A stretch of 64,000 nucleotides of DNA from Nitritalea halalkaliphila LW7 (GTDB lineage: Bacteria > Bacteroidota > Bacteroidia > Cytophagales > Cyclobacteriaceae). A program made the position numbers and the translations under genes. The stretch spans positions 1 to 64,000 of the forward strand of contig NZ_AJYA01000017.1 in NCBI RefSeq assembly GCF_000265075.1, given 5' to 3'. Within the stretch, counting starts at the first letter, position 1; every line of letters starts with the position of its first letter. Positions 49,449 to 59,297 of the stretch are shown piece by piece. The notes below the pieces were generated by a model. That model was not told the origin of the DNA and did no database searches. It was given only the letters and a program-made list of their open reading frames with translations.

Positions 49449-50519
49449 ATGGCGCGCTGGTTTTATGGACTTCTTTTGATACTGAGTGTGGCGGTGCTGC
49501 TGAGCGTGTACATCAGCCCCCTACATGTTCCGCTGGCGGGCCTGTTAAGTTTAGGCATCCCCCTGCTCCTTCTCGGACATGGGGTGCTTTTTGTTTTCAT
49601 GCTTTTAAGCCGCAGCCGCTGGTTTTGGGTGCCCCTTCTGGTGCTGGTGCTCAGCTTTCCCTACCTGAAGGCTACCTTCCGCTGGCCAAGCGCTGACCGC
49701 TTCCAGGAGGCCCGCACGGAGGAAACACTGGAGGTGCTTTCGTATAATGTGCATCTTTTTCGCTACAACAGGGAAAAGCGCAATCCTGCAGAATTTCGGG
49801 AGAGCATCGCCCGCTGGCTCAGTGAGCATCCCGCGGATATCAAGTGCATACAAGAATTTTATCAGGATGAAACCACGGCATCGACCCACATGATCCGTCG
49901 GTTAGCACAGGATCAGGGCATGCACATTTCTTATCAGCCGGTGCAGAGACGGCGCCAGCGCCAAAGTATCGGCATGGCCATCATCAGCCGCTACCCTATC
50001 GTAAATGAAGGGCGGGTTTTCGATAATTCGCGGAATAACGGCGTCATATTCGCCGATATCCGTTGGAACTCCGATACGATCCGCGTTTACAATGCGCACC
50101 TGGAGTCCATGAGCATACAGGCTGAGGCCTTAAAAGATGTGGAGGGGTTCAAAGAAAATTACTACGATGTGGCGCGCAAAATTCGAAATGGCCAAGTTAC
50201 CCGCGCGCGCCAGTTGGCACAGCTCCAGCAGCATATCGCTGACAGTCCGTACCCTGTCTTGCTTATGGGCGATTTTAATGACACGCCCTACAGCTACCTG
50301 TATTTTAATTTGCGTCAAAACCTTTCGAACGCTTTCGAACGTGCGGGCAGTGGTTTTGGCTTTACTTACAACCGTGTTTTATTTTTTCTACGCATCGACC
50401 ACTTGTTTTACCAAGAGGACTTTTTCGATGTGACTGACTTTAAAACGTATTCAGCAGTCGATTACTCGGATCATTATCCTATCGGAGCCCTTTTGCGCAA
50501 GCGCTCTGGCACTCCGTAG
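49449..50519 (+). CDS. endonuclease/exonuclease/phosphatase-fold membrane protein
   Basis: A 356-residue protein with two or three N-terminal membrane spans (GLLLILSVAVLLSVYISP, LLLLGHGVLFVFMLLS) and a C-terminal EEP domain. Catalytic motifs are LEVLSYNVHLFRYN, DIKCIQEFYQDE (Glu), VYNAHLESMS, PVLLMGDFNDTPYSYLY (Asp/Asn) and DYSDHYPIGALL (Asp-His). Such anchored DNase I-like proteins can be phosphodiesterases or phosphatases; the substrate is unknown. Its 3' end overlaps the end of the convergent RND gene by 46 bp. Confidence 0.9.
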   Translation: MARWFYGLLLILSVAVLLSVYISPLHVPLAGLLSLGIPLLLLGHGVLFVFMLLSRSRWFWVPLLVLVLSFPYLKATFRWPSADRFQEARTEETLEVLSYNVHLFRYNREKRNPAEFRESIARWLSEHPADIKCIQEFYQDETTASTHMIRRLAQDQGMHISYQPVQRRRQRQSIGMAIISRYPIVNEGRVFDNSRNNGVIFADIRWNSDTIRVYNAHLESMSIQAEALKDVEGFKENYYDVARKIRNGQVTRARQLAQLQQHIADSPYPVLLMGDFNDTPYSYLYFNLRQNLSNAFERAGSGFGFTYNRVLFFLRIDHLFYQEDFFDVTDFKTYSAVDYSDHYPIGALLRKRSGTP

Positions 50520-52765
50520 CCTCGGTTTCCGAGTAACACAGGAAGCAGTAGGAGATCTGCGGCCCAGGCAAAGAGCAGGGCGAGGCTAATCAGTAGTCCG
50601 GTATAAAAGGTAACGCCAAAGGCGCTGAACAGCAGCAGCGCAAATCCACTGCATAGGATTAGGGTACTGAGGCTGATGGCCTTGCCCGTCTCTAAAAAGG
50701 TGCGCTTCACCGCGTAGGCCATGCTCTTCCCACTGCGTAATTCCCCGTATAACTTGCTCATAAAGTGGATGCTATCGTCCACGGCGATTCCGAATGCGAC
50801 GGCAAATAAAATCGCTGTGGTGAGTTTCAAGTCGATGCCCGCAAGCACCATGACGGTGCACATAAAGAAGAGCGGAATCACGTTCGGAATAAGCACGATA
50901 AGGGCCATGCGCCAGGAGCGGAATAGGATTCCTGCACTGTGGCCACGAGGAGAAAGGCCAGCCCCAGCCCTTTTGCCATCTGCTCAGAGACGAGGCGATG
51001 GCTTTTATCGATTAGGTAAGAGGTGCCTGTTCGGCGAACGCTCAGGATTTCTTCGGAAATATATGCTTCCGTAAATGCCCGGAGTTCATGATCCAATCGC
51101 TCGGCTCGGGCGGATCCCCAATCTTGCATGCGCCCTGTGATGCGGGCCCTCGTTCCCTCGCTGTCAATAAGTGGGGGCAGAAAATCCGCTTCCAACAGTC
51201 CTTCGATGAGCCTTCATACCCTTTATAGCGTGCCTCCGAGGGCAGCACGAAGGCTTTGGGATTTGCCTGATTGGAGGCCATGTGGGCGAATTTCGCGAAG
51301 GTGAGTGGTGAAAGTAAGGGGCCTGTGGCGTAGTTTTTTTGGACGAACTGCTCGAGGGTGTCCAAAGCCTTCAGCGCCCGATAATCCAAGAGGTCTTCCA
51401 CTTCGCTACCCGCTGTGATACTGATTTCCAATGGGTTACTCCCTCCGAAGGTACGGTCAAAAACAAAAACTCCTGCACGATAGGATGCTCTTCAGGCAAG
51501 TTATCCAGCAGGTAGCCGTCCACTTGTAGGCGGGTTACCAGGGCATTGCACCAGCTATCAGAAAGAGAAAAGTGGCTAAAACCGTTTTGCGGTTCCTAAG
51601 AACCGCGCCCAAGAGCCCCCTTAGGCCCCTTTCCCAGCGCAGGTAGCCCTTTTCGCTCCCACCCTGCCCTTCCGGCGCGAAACGATACAGCAGAGCGGGG
51701 AGCAGCAAGTTGATGGCCGCAAACATCAGCAGCACACCAGCGCCCGTGAACAGTCCGAAGTAGCGGATGCTGTCAGCGCTGGCTAAAAACAGGGAAAAGA
51801 AGCCCAAACTGGTGGTGAGTGCGGTAAGGAAAACGGCCAGAAAAAGGTGGCGAAAGGTTTCCGGAATGGCTTCCGCCTTCGTGTAGCCGCGCCGAAGTAG
51901 CAGCAGATAATAACTAAGGTAATGCACACAGCACTTAGGCCGATAACCAGCAGCAGGGTGGGTTGCATGACCGCCAGCACATCGAGCGCCTGCCCGCTGA
52001 GTAGGCGAAAGGCCAGGGACCAGGCGATGCCCACGGCTAGCACCAGCAGGGGAAGCACGACTCCCCACCAGGTTTGGAAAAGTAAGGCCAACAAAACCAC
52101 AATCAATAGGAAGCTCAAGCCCAGAAAAAAGGCAAATTCTGCTTGCAGTAGGGATACAAAAGCCCCTTGCGCCTTGATTTTACCGGCAGTTTTGATGTCT
52201 GAGAAGGCAGCAGTGCGCTCGTCGAGGGTCGCTTGGATGGCGAGGTAAAGCGTGTCGCCCCGTTCTTTGGCGATATTTTGTTCGTTTTCCAAGAGCAGTA
52301 AGAGGTAGCGCTCCTCTTCGGCGATAAATTGAGCCCAGTGGTTTGGAGGGCTTCTACGCGCTTTTGGCTGGCAGCCAGTTCCTCTTCGTCTTCGAACTGT
52401 ATGTACTTACTGCGGCGCAGGCCGAAAGCCCCTGCTCGGAGCTCTTCCAGATCTAGGGCGGACTGCACGCTGAGGACGGCTGGTAGTTCGCGCAGCGCCT
52501 CCTGCAGTGCTTCTACCTCCCCGAGAAACTCGCGATCCCAAACAGTTTCGGGTGCTTGGACGGCGATCAAGAGGTAATCGTTATCGTTTTGGAAACGCTC
52601 GCGGAAGTCTTGGTAGTAGAGCAGACTTTCGTCGCCGCGCGGAAAAAATCCTTCAAAATCATAATCAAAGGTGGGGGTTGGGCGAAGGGCGACAAAAAGG
52701 AGACTGATCCCCAGGGCCAGTAGCGCGAGGCGGTAGGCTTGAGGGCGTAAAAAGTGGGCAGACAT
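50474..52765 (-). CDS. RND/MMPL-superfamily exporter, frameshifted about six times
   Basis: Six fragments form one protein of about 765 residues. The start MSAHFLRPQAYRLALLALGI gives a membrane span, then a periplasmic domain with FDYDFEGFFPRGDESL. The middle holds repeated spans (FLLIVVLLALLFQTWWGVVL, RYFGLFTGAGVLLMFAAINL), a second periplasmic domain (FGGSNPLEISITAGSEVEDL) and the C-terminal bundle with AVAFGIAVDDSIHFMSKLYG. It resembles HpnN/Patched-like RND permeases for lipids or sterol-like molecules. One-base losses near 52340, 51925, 51541, 51459, 51210 and 50931 explain every break. No periplasmic adaptor or TolC-like gene is adjacent. Confidence 0.82.
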
Positions 52766-52855
52766 GCGGCGTAGTTTTTATAGAAAACGCCTCCAGGGGA
52801 GAAAGGTTTTAAGAGCCGGATGTTGGGCGCGCTTTTGAAAATGGGGAGAATGCTG

Positions 52856-52863
52856 TACCTTTG
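52856..52863 (+). promoter_or_regulatory. -7 box TACCTTTG for thyA, overlapping a dyad
   Basis: Exact TACCTTTG with TTTTG 19 bases upstream, a good Bacteroidota promoter. Its last four bases are the first bases of the dyad at 52860-52876, so transcription would begin inside that dyad, about 20 nt before the thyA ATG. Confidence 0.65.
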
Positions 52864-52876
52864 GCCGGAGGCCAAA
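52860..52876. repeat. 17-nt perfect dyad, TTTGGCC-GGA-GGCCAAA
   Basis: Perfect seven-base arms with a GGA loop closed by C:G on the plus strand. It covers the -7 box and predicted start point of thyA transcription, so it could act as an operator or as a 5' leader hairpin. Confidence 0.8.
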
Positions 52877-52887
52877 ACCATTACCGC

Positions 52888-53682
52888 ATGCAAGCATATC
52901 ATGAGCTTATGGCGCACATTTTAGCGCATGGAGTGAAAAAGGAGGACAGAACAGGCACTGGAACGCTTTCCGTGTTCGGCTATCAGATGCGTTATAATCT
53001 GGAAGAGGGATTTCCACTGGTGACCACCAAAAAGCTGCACCTGCGCTCCATCATTCATGAGCTGCTTTGGTTCCTTAAAGGGGAGACGAACATCGCTTAC
53101 CTGAAGGAAAATGGGGTGCGGATCTGGGATGAATGGGCCGATGAAAATGGCGAGCTGGGGCCGGTGTATGGGCATCAGTGGCGGCACTGGCCTGACGGCA
53201 AAGGCGGTGAGATCGATCAGATCAAGCTCCTAGTGGATGGCCTGAAGCAAAACCCGAACAGTAGGCGGCACCTGGTCTGCGCCTGGAACGTGGCCGAGGT
53301 GAATGAAATGGCGCTGCCCCCCTGTCATACGCTTTTTCAGTTTTATGTGGCGGAGGGGAAGCTATCCTGCCAGCTGTACCAGCGTTCTGCCGATGTGTTT
53401 TTAGGCGTTCCTTTTAATATCGCCTCCTATGCGCTGCTGACGCTAATGCTAGCGCAGGTGTGTGGGCTGACTCCGGGTGAGTTCATCCATACCTTTGGGG
53501 ATGCGCACCTGTATCTCAATCATTTAGAGCAGGCCAAGCTGCAGCTGAGCCGTACGCCGCGCCCTTTGCCGCAGATGCGGCTAAACCCAGAAGTAAAGGA
53601 CCTTTTTGGTTTTCAATACTCCGATTTTACCCTTGAAAATTACGATCCCTATCCACATATTAAGGCAGAAGTTTCTGTCTGA
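52888..53682 (+). CDS. thyA: thymidylate synthase
   Basis: Makes dTMP from dUMP with methylene-tetrahydrofolate. The ATG at 52888 ([20 protein letters not shown]) gives 264 residues, the standard length. Motifs are [19 protein letters not shown], the catalytic Cys in [32 protein letters not shown] and GDAHLYLNH. It is intact. Its promoter overlaps a dyad repeat. Confidence 0.97.
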   Translation: MQAYHELMAHILAHGVKKEDRTGTGTLSVFGYQMRYNLEEGFPLVTTKKLHLRSIIHELLWFLKGETNIAYLKENGVRIWDEWADENGELGPVYGHQWRHWPDGKGGEIDQIKLLVDGLKQNPNSRRHLVCAWNVAEVNEMALPPCHTLFQFYVAEGKLSCQLYQRSADVFLGVPFNIASYALLTLMLAQVCGLTPGEFIHTFGDAHLYLNHLEQAKLQLSRTPRPLPQMRLNPEVKDLFGFQYSDFTLENYDPYPHIKAEVSV

Positions 53683-53791
53683 GAGTAAATGGGTAAGCCG
53701 AGGATAACGTGTCGAGCTGCTGCATGGAGGATGCTAGCTCTGCGCGAAAGCATGCCCTGGCTATTTTTTTCGTGATTTCCGGAGCTTCCTT

Positions 53792-54403
53792 TTAAAAACC
53801 CCAACCTACCTGAAGACCAATGGACCAGTTGCTCGGGAGATCGTTTCCAAAGCGCAAGGGTAAGGGAACAGCCAGAGAGAGGTTGGAGTGGCCAAAATCT
53901 TTAATCATTTTTCCGATGACGGGGGTAAAGCCCAGCTGTCCGTTTCTTTCGAAGGCCAGGCGTGTGGCAAGGCTCATGTCTTTCCCAAAGTTCCAGATGA
54001 TGCCGGGATGAAAAAGAAATTGAGAAACGCGCAGTCTTTCCTCCCATGTTAGGGTGGGTACTACTTCGATTGAAAAAGCGATTTGATCGTTCAACCAAAA
54101 ATTGATGCCGGTAGGAAATCCGATGGCGCGAAGCGGTAGCCAGCTGGCGCCTGCTTCCGCGCTGGGGCCGAATGGCTGTTCGTACATATTGGTGACGAAG
54201 CTAAAAAAGGCACCGATACGTGGATTATTTTCGTGCTGCTGTGTCTCGAGGGTTTGTGCGCAAGTTGGCTGCTGCAGGAGCTGCAGAAAAGGAAGCAAAA
54301 GGAATCCCAGGCGACAGCAGGCTTGATGGTTCTTCCCGTAAGATGTATGCTTCTCGCTTTTCATGTGTGGCCTTTGTGCGTTTGGGGAGCTCCCCTCAAA
54401 CAC
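53792..54403 (-). CDS. small outer-membrane beta-barrel protein
   Basis: The Met at 54364 (MKSEKHTSYGKNHQACCR) is the likelier start, giving a signal peptide (LGFLLLPFLQLLQQPTCA) and a mature protein of about 160 residues. Alternating beta strands (GAFFSFVTNMYEQPF, IAFSIEVVPTLTWEERL, LSLAVPLPLRFG) and an aromatic C-terminal residue in the final strand WSIGLQVGWGF are typical of small barrels inserted by BamA. No function is recognised. It is convergent with thyA. Confidence 0.7.
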   Translation of the reverse strand: MFEGSSPNAQRPHMKSEKHTSYGKNHQACCRLGFLLLPFLQLLQQPTCAQTLETQQHENNPRIGAFFSFVTNMYEQPFGPSAEAGASWLPLRAIGFPTGINFWLNDQIAFSIEVVPTLTWEERLRVSQFLFHPGIIWNFGKDMSLATRLAFERNGQLGFTPVIGKMIKDFGHSNLSLAVPLPLRFGNDLPSNWSIGLQVGWGF

Positions 54404-54528
54404 AGCGTTATTTTATCATTATTACGGGATTTAATTTGATATGTTGTAGATTTAAAAATTAGCCTGGCGATCGTTATCCCTCACCTGAGACTTTCATCCC
54501 ATAGGTAGTCACTTGGCCGCGCAGGCCT

Positions 54529-54566
54529 AAAAAAAGGAAGAGATGCGAAACCTCTTCCTTTTTTTG
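54529..54566. terminator. bidirectional terminator at the end of purL
   Basis: AAAAAAAGGAAGAG and CTCTTCCTTTTTTT form a 14-bp stem with a short loop. Flanking A and T tracts would serve either strand. It directly follows the purL stop on the minus strand. Confidence 0.8.
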
Positions 54567-54569
54567 ACT

Positions 54570-57500
54570 TTACACTCTTTCAGCTATCCAGTTATACGCA
54601 TTTTGGAAGGCCTCCATCCATGGGCTGACAGGATCCTCCGCCAGCTCCGGGCTGAGGTAGGGCCAGTTCCAAGGCTTCAGGGAGCGCTCGATATGCGGCA
54701 TCATCGCCAGATGTCGGCCATCCTGCGAGACCAGCGCCGCCACGTCCGCATCCGAACCGTTTGGATTCCCTGGATAGGCAGCATAACTGTAGGTCATGGC
54801 CACGCGATAGGATTCCATCGCTGGCAAGTGGAACCTTCCTTCGCCATGTGCAATCCACACCCCCAGGCGCGTGCCGGCTAAGGAGCCCAGCATCACGGAC
54901 TGATTAGACGGAATCGTCACATTTAGGAAGGCGGACTCAAATTTCCCTGAGCGGTTATGCTCCATTTTAGGAGCCTGCTCCGCCTCCGGATATAGCAGGC
55001 CAAGTGCCACCATCAGCTGGCACCCATTACATACCCCTAAGCTCAGCGTATCGGGGCGAGCATAGAAGGCGTCGAGGGCCTTTTTCGCTTTTTCATTGTA
55101 GAGGAAGGCCCCAGCCCAGCCTTTGGCGGAGCCCAAAACATCCGAATTCGAGAAGCCACCTACAAAGGCGATCATGTGCACATCCTCCAGGGTCTCGGCA
55201 CCGGAAATTAGGTCGGTCATGTGAATGTCTTTCACCTCGAAACCGGCCGCATAAAGCGCAAAGGCCATTTCGCGGTCTCCATTAACGCCTTTTTCGCGGA
55301 TGATGGCTGCACGGGCACGACCACGAGGGACACTATCCTGCCCCTGCGCCAGGCGCTGCTGCCAAGCGCTCAGTCCGCTATACATGAGGGGCTGCTGGCT
55401 GTAATTCGTGTAGCGGGCTTCCGCATGCGCAGCACCTGACTGCAACTTATCCAGCAAGTAGGAAGAGCGGTACCACAGTTGGCGATAGGTCGCGATTGGG
55501 AAGGACAGCCCTTGGGCGGGAATGTTCAGCACCCCATCCAGGGTCACCTTGCCCAGCGACACATAGCGTACGCCGTAGCTGTCCAGCAGGGCGCGCACCT
55601 TTTCAGCATTTTTCACCTGAATGACCACGCCCGGATTTTCTGCAAAAAGCATTTTGATCGGATCCGCCTCGCCCAGGCCTTCCAGCTGCACGTCTAAGCC
55701 TACGCGCGTGGACGGAAAACACATCTCTAAGAGCGTCGTCACCAAACCACCCGAAGAAATATCATGGCCGGCATGGAGCAATTGCTGCTGGATGAGCTGC
55801 TGCAGGGCGTCGAAACAGGTGCGGAAATAGTTCGCATCCAGCACATCCGGCGTCTCTGTCCCCACTTGGTTTAAGACCTGCGCCAGCGCACTCCCCCCTA
55901 GCTGTAGGGGTGCCGACGAAAAATCAATGTAATAAAGAGAGGATCCGGGCACGGGGGCTAAATCTGGGGAAAGGACGCGCTGAATGTCTGTACACGTACC
56001 GATGGCGCTGATGATCACAGTTCCAGGCGCATAAACAGTCTGCCCATCCGGATACTGCTGCGTCATGGAAAGGGAATCTTTTCCGGTCGGGATATTGATA
56101 CCTAGCGCGATCGCAAAATCCGATACGGCCTCCACGGCACGGTAGAGGCGATCGTTTTCTCCTGCATTTTTAGCTGGCCACATCCAGTTGGCGCTCAGCG
56201 ACACCCCAGTGAGGCCTTCTTCGATCGGGCTCCAGATTATATTGGTAAGCGCTTCGGCGATCGCCAGGCGGGATCCTGCTTCGGGTGAGGCCAAAGCCGC
56301 CACAGGGGCATGCCCGATGGAGGTGGCGATCCCTTGGGTTCCCTGAAAGTCCAGTGCCATGACGGCGACATTATTCAGTGGAAGCTGCAGCTCGCCAGTG
56401 GTCTGCTGCTTGGCCACGCGACCGGTTACGGAGCGGTCGACTTTGTTGGTCAACCAGTCTTTACAGGCGACTGCTTCGAGCTGCAGGACCTGCTCGAGGT
56501 AGGCGCTAAGCTTCTCCGTTTCGTAGCGCAGGGGCGCAAAACCATTTTCAGCACGGCTGTCTTCCAAGATCGTCTTCGGAGAGCTGCCGAACATATGGTG
56601 CAGGCTCCAGTCCACGGGCTTCTCCCCTGTGCGCGCATCTTCGAAGGTAAACTGCATATCTCCGGTGGTTTCACCGATTTCGTAGAAGGGAGCGCGTTCT
56701 CTTTGCGCCACGCGGCGTAAAAGGTCCGTATCTTCCGGACGTACCAGCAGCCCCATCCGCTCCTGCGATTCATTTCCGATGATTTCTTTCGCAGAAAGGG
56801 TCGGATCACCTACGGGAAGGGCCTCTAGGGCGATTTTCCCACCGGTGGTTTCTACCAGCTCTGACAGGCAGTTTAGGTGTCCTCCGGCGCCATGATCGTG
56901 AATGGAAATGATGGGATTCTCATCCGATTCTGCCATAGCACGGATGACATTCGCCACGCGTTTCTGCATTTCGGGATTCGAGCGCTGGATAGCGTTTAGT
57001 TCTAAAGCATGGCTGAAGGCTCCTGTATTCACGGAGGAAACCGCAGAGCCACCCATCCCGATACGGTAGTTATCGCCCCCCATAAGGATGATTTTATCTC
57101 CAGCGGAAGGCGTTTTTTTCAAGCTGTAGGGCGCACGCGTGAAGCCCACCCCGCCCGCTTGCATGATCACTTTATCGAAGCCCAGCCAGCGACCACCTTC
57201 CTGATGTTCGAAGGTTAGCAGCGAGCCAGAAATGAGCGGCTGGCCGAATTTATTTCCGAAATCACTTGCCCCATTCGAGGCCTTGATGAGGATATCCTGT
57301 GGGCTTTGGTAGCGCCAGGGGCGTGCAGGCAGCTGCTCCTCCCAGGGACGCCCTGCTTCGGTCCGCGGATAGGCCGTCATGTACACGGCTGTGCCCGCGA
57401 GTGGTATCGAGGCAGTTCCTCCAGCCATGCGGTCACGGATTTCTCCCCCCGACCCAGTGGCGGCCCCGTTAAAAGGCTCCACCGTGGTGGGGAAATTATG

Positions 57501-58241
57501 CGTTTCTGCCTTTAGAGAAAGGACCGTTTCGATAGGGGTTTCAGCGAAAAAGTCGGCCTGATCTTGGCGCAGGGGCGCAAACTGCACAGCGGCCGGACCC
57601 TTTACAAAGGCCACATTGTCTTTATATGCAGAAACGATTCGGTTTGGGTGTGCCTTCGAGGTGGCTTTGATGAGTTGAAAGAGGGTTTTTTCTTTTTCTT
57701 GGCCGTCAATGCGGAAGGTGCCGTTAAAAATTTTGTGTCGGCAGTGTTCGGAGTTGACTTGGCTGAAGCCAAAAACTTCTGAGTCCGTAAGTGGGCGGCC
57801 GATAGCGGCGCTGACTTGGTTGAGGTAGTCCACCTCTTCTTGGCTTAAGGCCAGTCCTTCGGCTTGGTTATAGGCGGCGATATCTTCGATGGGGCGGATG
57901 GCTTCTGGCTGCAGGGCGATATGGAAGAGCGACTGGTCGAGCTCGGTGTAGCGCTGCTGGAGCATGGGGTCTAGCGGACTTTCATCGCTCACTTTTTCGA
58001 AACATTCGATACGCTTGATGCCGCTAATGCCCATGCTGAGGCAGATTTCTACAGCGTTCGTGGACCAGGGGGTGAGCATTTCCTTTCGGGGCCCTATAAA
58101 TGGCCCGGGGAGCTGCTGCTGGTCGAGCGCTTGTGCTCCATCGAAGAGCCAGGCCAGCTTAGCCAGCGTTTCGGGGGTGAGGGCGGTTTCAGTTTCGAGC
58201 GCATAGACGAGCGGTCCGGCGGTTTGGAAAAAGCGTATCAT
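54570..58241 (-). CDS. purL: phosphoribosylformylglycinamidine synthase
   Basis: Single-chain FGAM synthase of purine synthesis, 1,223 residues, slightly shorter than the E. coli enzyme. It has the N-terminal PurS-like region, then GFSQVNSEHCRHKIFNG, two synthase halves (TGSGGEIRDRMAGGTASIPL, SIHDHGAGGHLNCLSELVET, TGKDSLSMTQQYPDG, GHDISSGGLVTTLLEM) and a C-terminal glutaminase with the nucleophile Cys in LGVCNGCQLMVALG and MPHIERSL. The frame is intact over 3.6 kb. A TACCTTTG box precedes it and a terminator follows. Confidence 0.97.
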   Translation of the reverse strand: MIRFFQTAGPLVYALETETALTPETLAKLAWLFDGAQALDQQQLPGPFIGPRKEMLTPWSTNAVEICLSMGISGIKRIECFEKVSDESPLDPMLQQRYTELDQSLFHIALQPEAIRPIEDIAAYNQAEGLALSQEEVDYLNQVSAAIGRPLTDSEVFGFSQVNSEHCRHKIFNGTFRIDGQEKEKTLFQLIKATSKAHPNRIVSAYKDNVAFVKGPAAVQFAPLRQDQADFFAETPIETVLSLKAETHNFPTTVEPFNGAATGSGGEIRDRMAGGTASIPLAGTAVYMTAYPRTEAGRPWEEQLPARPWRYQSPQDILIKASNGASDFGNKFGQPLISGSLLTFEHQEGGRWLGFDKVIMQAGGVGFTRAPYSLKKTPSAGDKIILMGGDNYRIGMGGSAVSSVNTGAFSHALELNAIQRSNPEMQKRVANVIRAMAESDENPIISIHDHGAGGHLNCLSELVETTGGKIALEALPVGDPTLSAKEIIGNESQERMGLLVRPEDTDLLRRVAQRERAPFYEIGETTGDMQFTFEDARTGEKPVDWSLHHMFGSSPKTILEDSRAENGFAPLRYETEKLSAYLEQVLQLEAVACKDWLTNKVDRSVTGRVAKQQTTGELQLPLNNVAVMALDFQGTQGIATSIGHAPVAALASPEAGSRLAIAEALTNIIWSPIEEGLTGVSLSANWMWPAKNAGENDRLYRAVEAVSDFAIALGINIPTGKDSLSMTQQYPDGQTVYAPGTVIISAIGTCTDIQRVLSPDLAPVPGSSLYYIDFSSAPLQLGGSALAQVLNQVGTETPDVLDANYFRTCFDALQQLIQQQLLHAGHDISSGGLVTTLLEMCFPSTRVGLDVQLEGLGEADPIKMLFAENPGVVIQVKNAEKVRALLDSYGVRYVSLGKVTLDGVLNIPAQGLSFPIATYRQLWYRSSYLLDKLQSGAAHAEARYTNYSQQPLMYSGLSAWQQRLAQGQDSVPRGRARAAIIREKGVNGDREMAFALYAAGFEVKDIHMTDLISGAETLEDVHMIAFVGGFSNSDVLGSAKGWAGAFLYNEKAKKALDAFYARPDTLSLGVCNGCQLMVALGLLYPEAEQAPKMEHNRSGKFESAFLNVTIPSNQSVMLGSLAGTRLGVWIAHGEGRFHLPAMESYRVAMTYSYAAYPGNPNGSDADVAALVSQDGRHLAMMPHIERSLKPWNWPYLSPELAEDPVSPWMEAFQNAYNWIAERV

Positions 58242-58269
58242 GTCCTGGAGTCAAATTTTTATATGGTGG

Positions 58270-58277
58270 CAAAGGTA
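58270..58277 (-). promoter_or_regulatory. -7 box TACCTTTG for purL
   Basis: CAAAGGTA on the plus strand is TACCTTTG on the minus strand, 28 bases ahead of the purL ATG. Confidence 0.55.
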
Positions 58278-58416
58278 CATAAATGCCCTGTAAAAAACCT
58301 AAGGAAGGCCCTCCTGGCGCGGGATTTTGGCCGGAGGCCTGACCACCTATGGGCTAAATTTCCCGATGGGGATAAAATCTATTGGGAAAATTCAGCTGCC
58401 TGCGTATCTTTCTTTC

Positions 58417-59270
58417 ATGATTCAACTAGTAGAATGTCCGCGGGATGCGATGCAAGGCTTGCCGCACTTTATAGATACGAGTATTAAGGCGGCCTACCTC
58501 GATCAGCTTTTAGCGGTAGGATTTCATACCTTGGATTTCGGAAGTTTCGTCAGTCCGAAGGCGATCCCACAGATGCGCGACACGGCCGAGGTGCTGGGCA
58601 TGCTGGATTTACACAAGCGTACGACGCGCCTGCTGGCGATCGTGGCGAATACCAGAGGGGCGGAGGATGCACTTCAGTTTCCTGAAATCGATGATCTCGG
58701 CTTCCCTCTTTCGCTATCCGAACGTTTCAGCAGCGTAATACCCGGAAGAGTATCGCCGAGGCGCTGCAGACGGTGGAGGAAATCCAAGACCGCTGTATGG
58801 CGAAAAATCGCCGGCTGGTCGTGTACCTCAGCATGGGTTTTGGTAATCCTTACGGCGATCCTTACGCGCCGGAGCTGGTGGCGGAATTTTGTCAGCAACT
58901 GATCGATAAGGATGTGTCCGTCATTTCTTTTGCTGACACGGTGGGGCTGGCCAGCCCGGAGCTGATCGAATCTGTCTTCCGCGTGAACATCGCCTCCTTT
59001 CCGCAGGTGGAATTCGGTGCGCATCTACATACACGTGCGGACCAGTTGAACGGAAAAATTAACGCCGCCCTGAAAGCAGGCTGCCGCCGCTTCGATGGCG
59101 CCCTACAGGGTTTTGGTGGATGCCCGATGGCCGAAGATCGCTTGGTGGGAAATGTGGCCACAGAAGCGCTGATTCACCTGCTGGAAAGCCATGGTTTTAG
59201 TCCCTCCATCGATAAAGATGCCCTTCGGGAGGCGCTAAAGTTAGCCAAAGTGGTCTTTACAGGCCAATAA
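58417..59270 (+). CDS. hydroxymethylglutaryl-CoA lyase, frameshifted
   Basis: Cleaves HMG-CoA to acetyl-CoA and acetoacetate in leucine or acetoacetate metabolism. The ATG at 58417 starts MIQLVECPRDAMQGLPHFID, matching the HMGL barrel opening; the Arg-Asp pair binds metal and substrate. GFHTLDFGSFVSPKAIPQM, LVVYLSMGFGNPYGDPYAP, SFADTVGLASPELI and the late GCRRFDGALQGFGGCPMA with the catalytic Cys complete it. The break is a lost base around 58735-58738; correction gives SERFQQRNTRKSIAEALQ. The corrected length is about 285 residues. Confidence 0.9.
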
Positions 59271-59297
59271 TCACATTAATTCGTTAACTCAGTACGC

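Noticed and set aside
55100-55140. Dyad-like TTTGGCGGAGCCCAAA in purL
   Set aside because: The arms are mismatched and the codons are conserved in PurL, so it is not counted as a copy.
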